DNA of 5,967 nucleotides, taken from assembly GCA_938091275.1 (NCBI GenBank), contig CALKMY010000172.1, positions 1 through 5,967 on the forward strand. Direction: 5' to 3'. The translations under genes were made by a program, and so were the position numbers. This document shows, in pieces, positions 5,781 through 5,967 of this stretch; positions within the stretch are counted from its first letter, which is position 1; each line of letters opens with the position of its first letter. The notes beneath the pieces were generated by a model. That model was not told where the DNA came from, made no database searches, and saw only the letters and a program-made list of their open reading frames with translations. The stretch is from Candidatus Nanopelagicales bacterium (GTDB lineage: Bacteria; Actinomycetota; Actinomycetes; S36-B12).

Positions 5781-5857
5781 ACTCTCGGGGCTGAACTGGT
5801 CCTGAACAATTCTGTTTTGCCCACCCACGTCGATTTCTCCTGGAAGGATCTGGCTTC

Positions 5858-5967
5858 GTGTCCGTAACCGATCCCGCCCAGACCGATTTGGGATACACCG
5901 ATCCGAACCCGCGCCGCGAAACCCCCTGGTCGCGGTCGCAGGTCATCGTCACGCCGATCGTGTCGGT
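5858..5967 (+). CDS. N-terminus of a probable ABC importer membrane protein (partial)
   Basis: A GTG at 5858 follows a good ribosome site (GGAAGG, 5842-5847) and opens a frame that runs off the window after 36 codons. The visible start is hydrophilic (VSVTDPAQTDLGYTDPNPRRE), followed by PWSRSQVIVTPIVSV, which looks like a cytoplasmic tail entering a first membrane helix after positive residues. BMP-type binding proteins are normally followed by an ATPase and two permeases; an ATPase would show an early beta strand and soon a Walker A region, which this start does not resemble. A permease of the BPD_transp_2 class is therefore the likelier product, but too little is visible to be sure. Confidence 0.5.
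   Translation, partial: MSVTDPAQTDLGYTDPNPRRETPWSRSQVIVTPIVS

Noticed and set aside
4549..5952. A 467-codon open frame on the minus strand opposite the binding lipoprotein.
   Set aside because: It is antisense to a clear lipoprotein gene, crosses the hairpin and the next gene start, and its translation is Arg/Val/Leu-rich with no recognisable motif; long antisense frames are expected opposite biased GC-rich codons.

Overview
The window is visibly G+C-rich, uses GTG starts, is almost fully coding, and every convincing gene lies on the + strand. Family resemblances (a mycobacterial-type cytidine deaminase, an acyl-CoA mutase large subunit without its B12 domain, a BMP-type nucleoside-binding lipoprotein) point to an actinobacterium (Actinomycetota). 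I cannot name the genus from sequence alone.

Block 1 (1-4339) looks like one tightly packed operon. In order it holds the 3' end of an acyl-CoA (methylmalonyl-CoA type) mutase large subunit, a cytidine deaminase, a nucleoside phosphorylase of the MTAP/MTIP family, an amidohydrolase of the MTA/SAH deaminase family, a small DUF985 (cupin_5) protein and an SDR oxidoreductase. The phosphorylase stop and the amidohydrolase start share one base, and the next two junctions are only 2 and 5 nt. The most informative point is that the phosphorylase carries the Asn-Pro-Ala-Ala-Gly form of the base-binding loop, as I recall it from Pseudomonas methylthioinosine phosphorylase, rather than the Asp form of MTA phosphorylases. 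Its partner is a probable MTA/adenosine-type deaminase. Together they suggest a two-step route: deamination of 5'-methylthioadenosine (or 5'-deoxyadenosine), then phosphorolysis of the inosine analogue to hypoxanthine and a sugar 1-phosphate. The cupin and SDR would be candidates for handling the sugar product, but that is inference.

Block 2 (4340-5967) starts with a 197-nt intergenic region holding a cluster of GTAAC/GTCAC pentamers, two of them in a GlnR-like GTNAC-N6-GTNAC arrangement, and a weak -10 candidate. It leads into a BMP/PnrA-family lipoprotein with an unusual glutamate-rich linker. A perfect 15-bp hairpin with a TTCG loop and no T-tract follows, then the start of another gene, probably an ABC permease, which runs off the end. 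This is the start of a nucleoside ABC importer operon.

Taken together the window is a nucleoside uptake and salvage neighbourhood next to a B12-dependent mutase. I see no RNA gene, CRISPR array, insertion sequence or phage gene.
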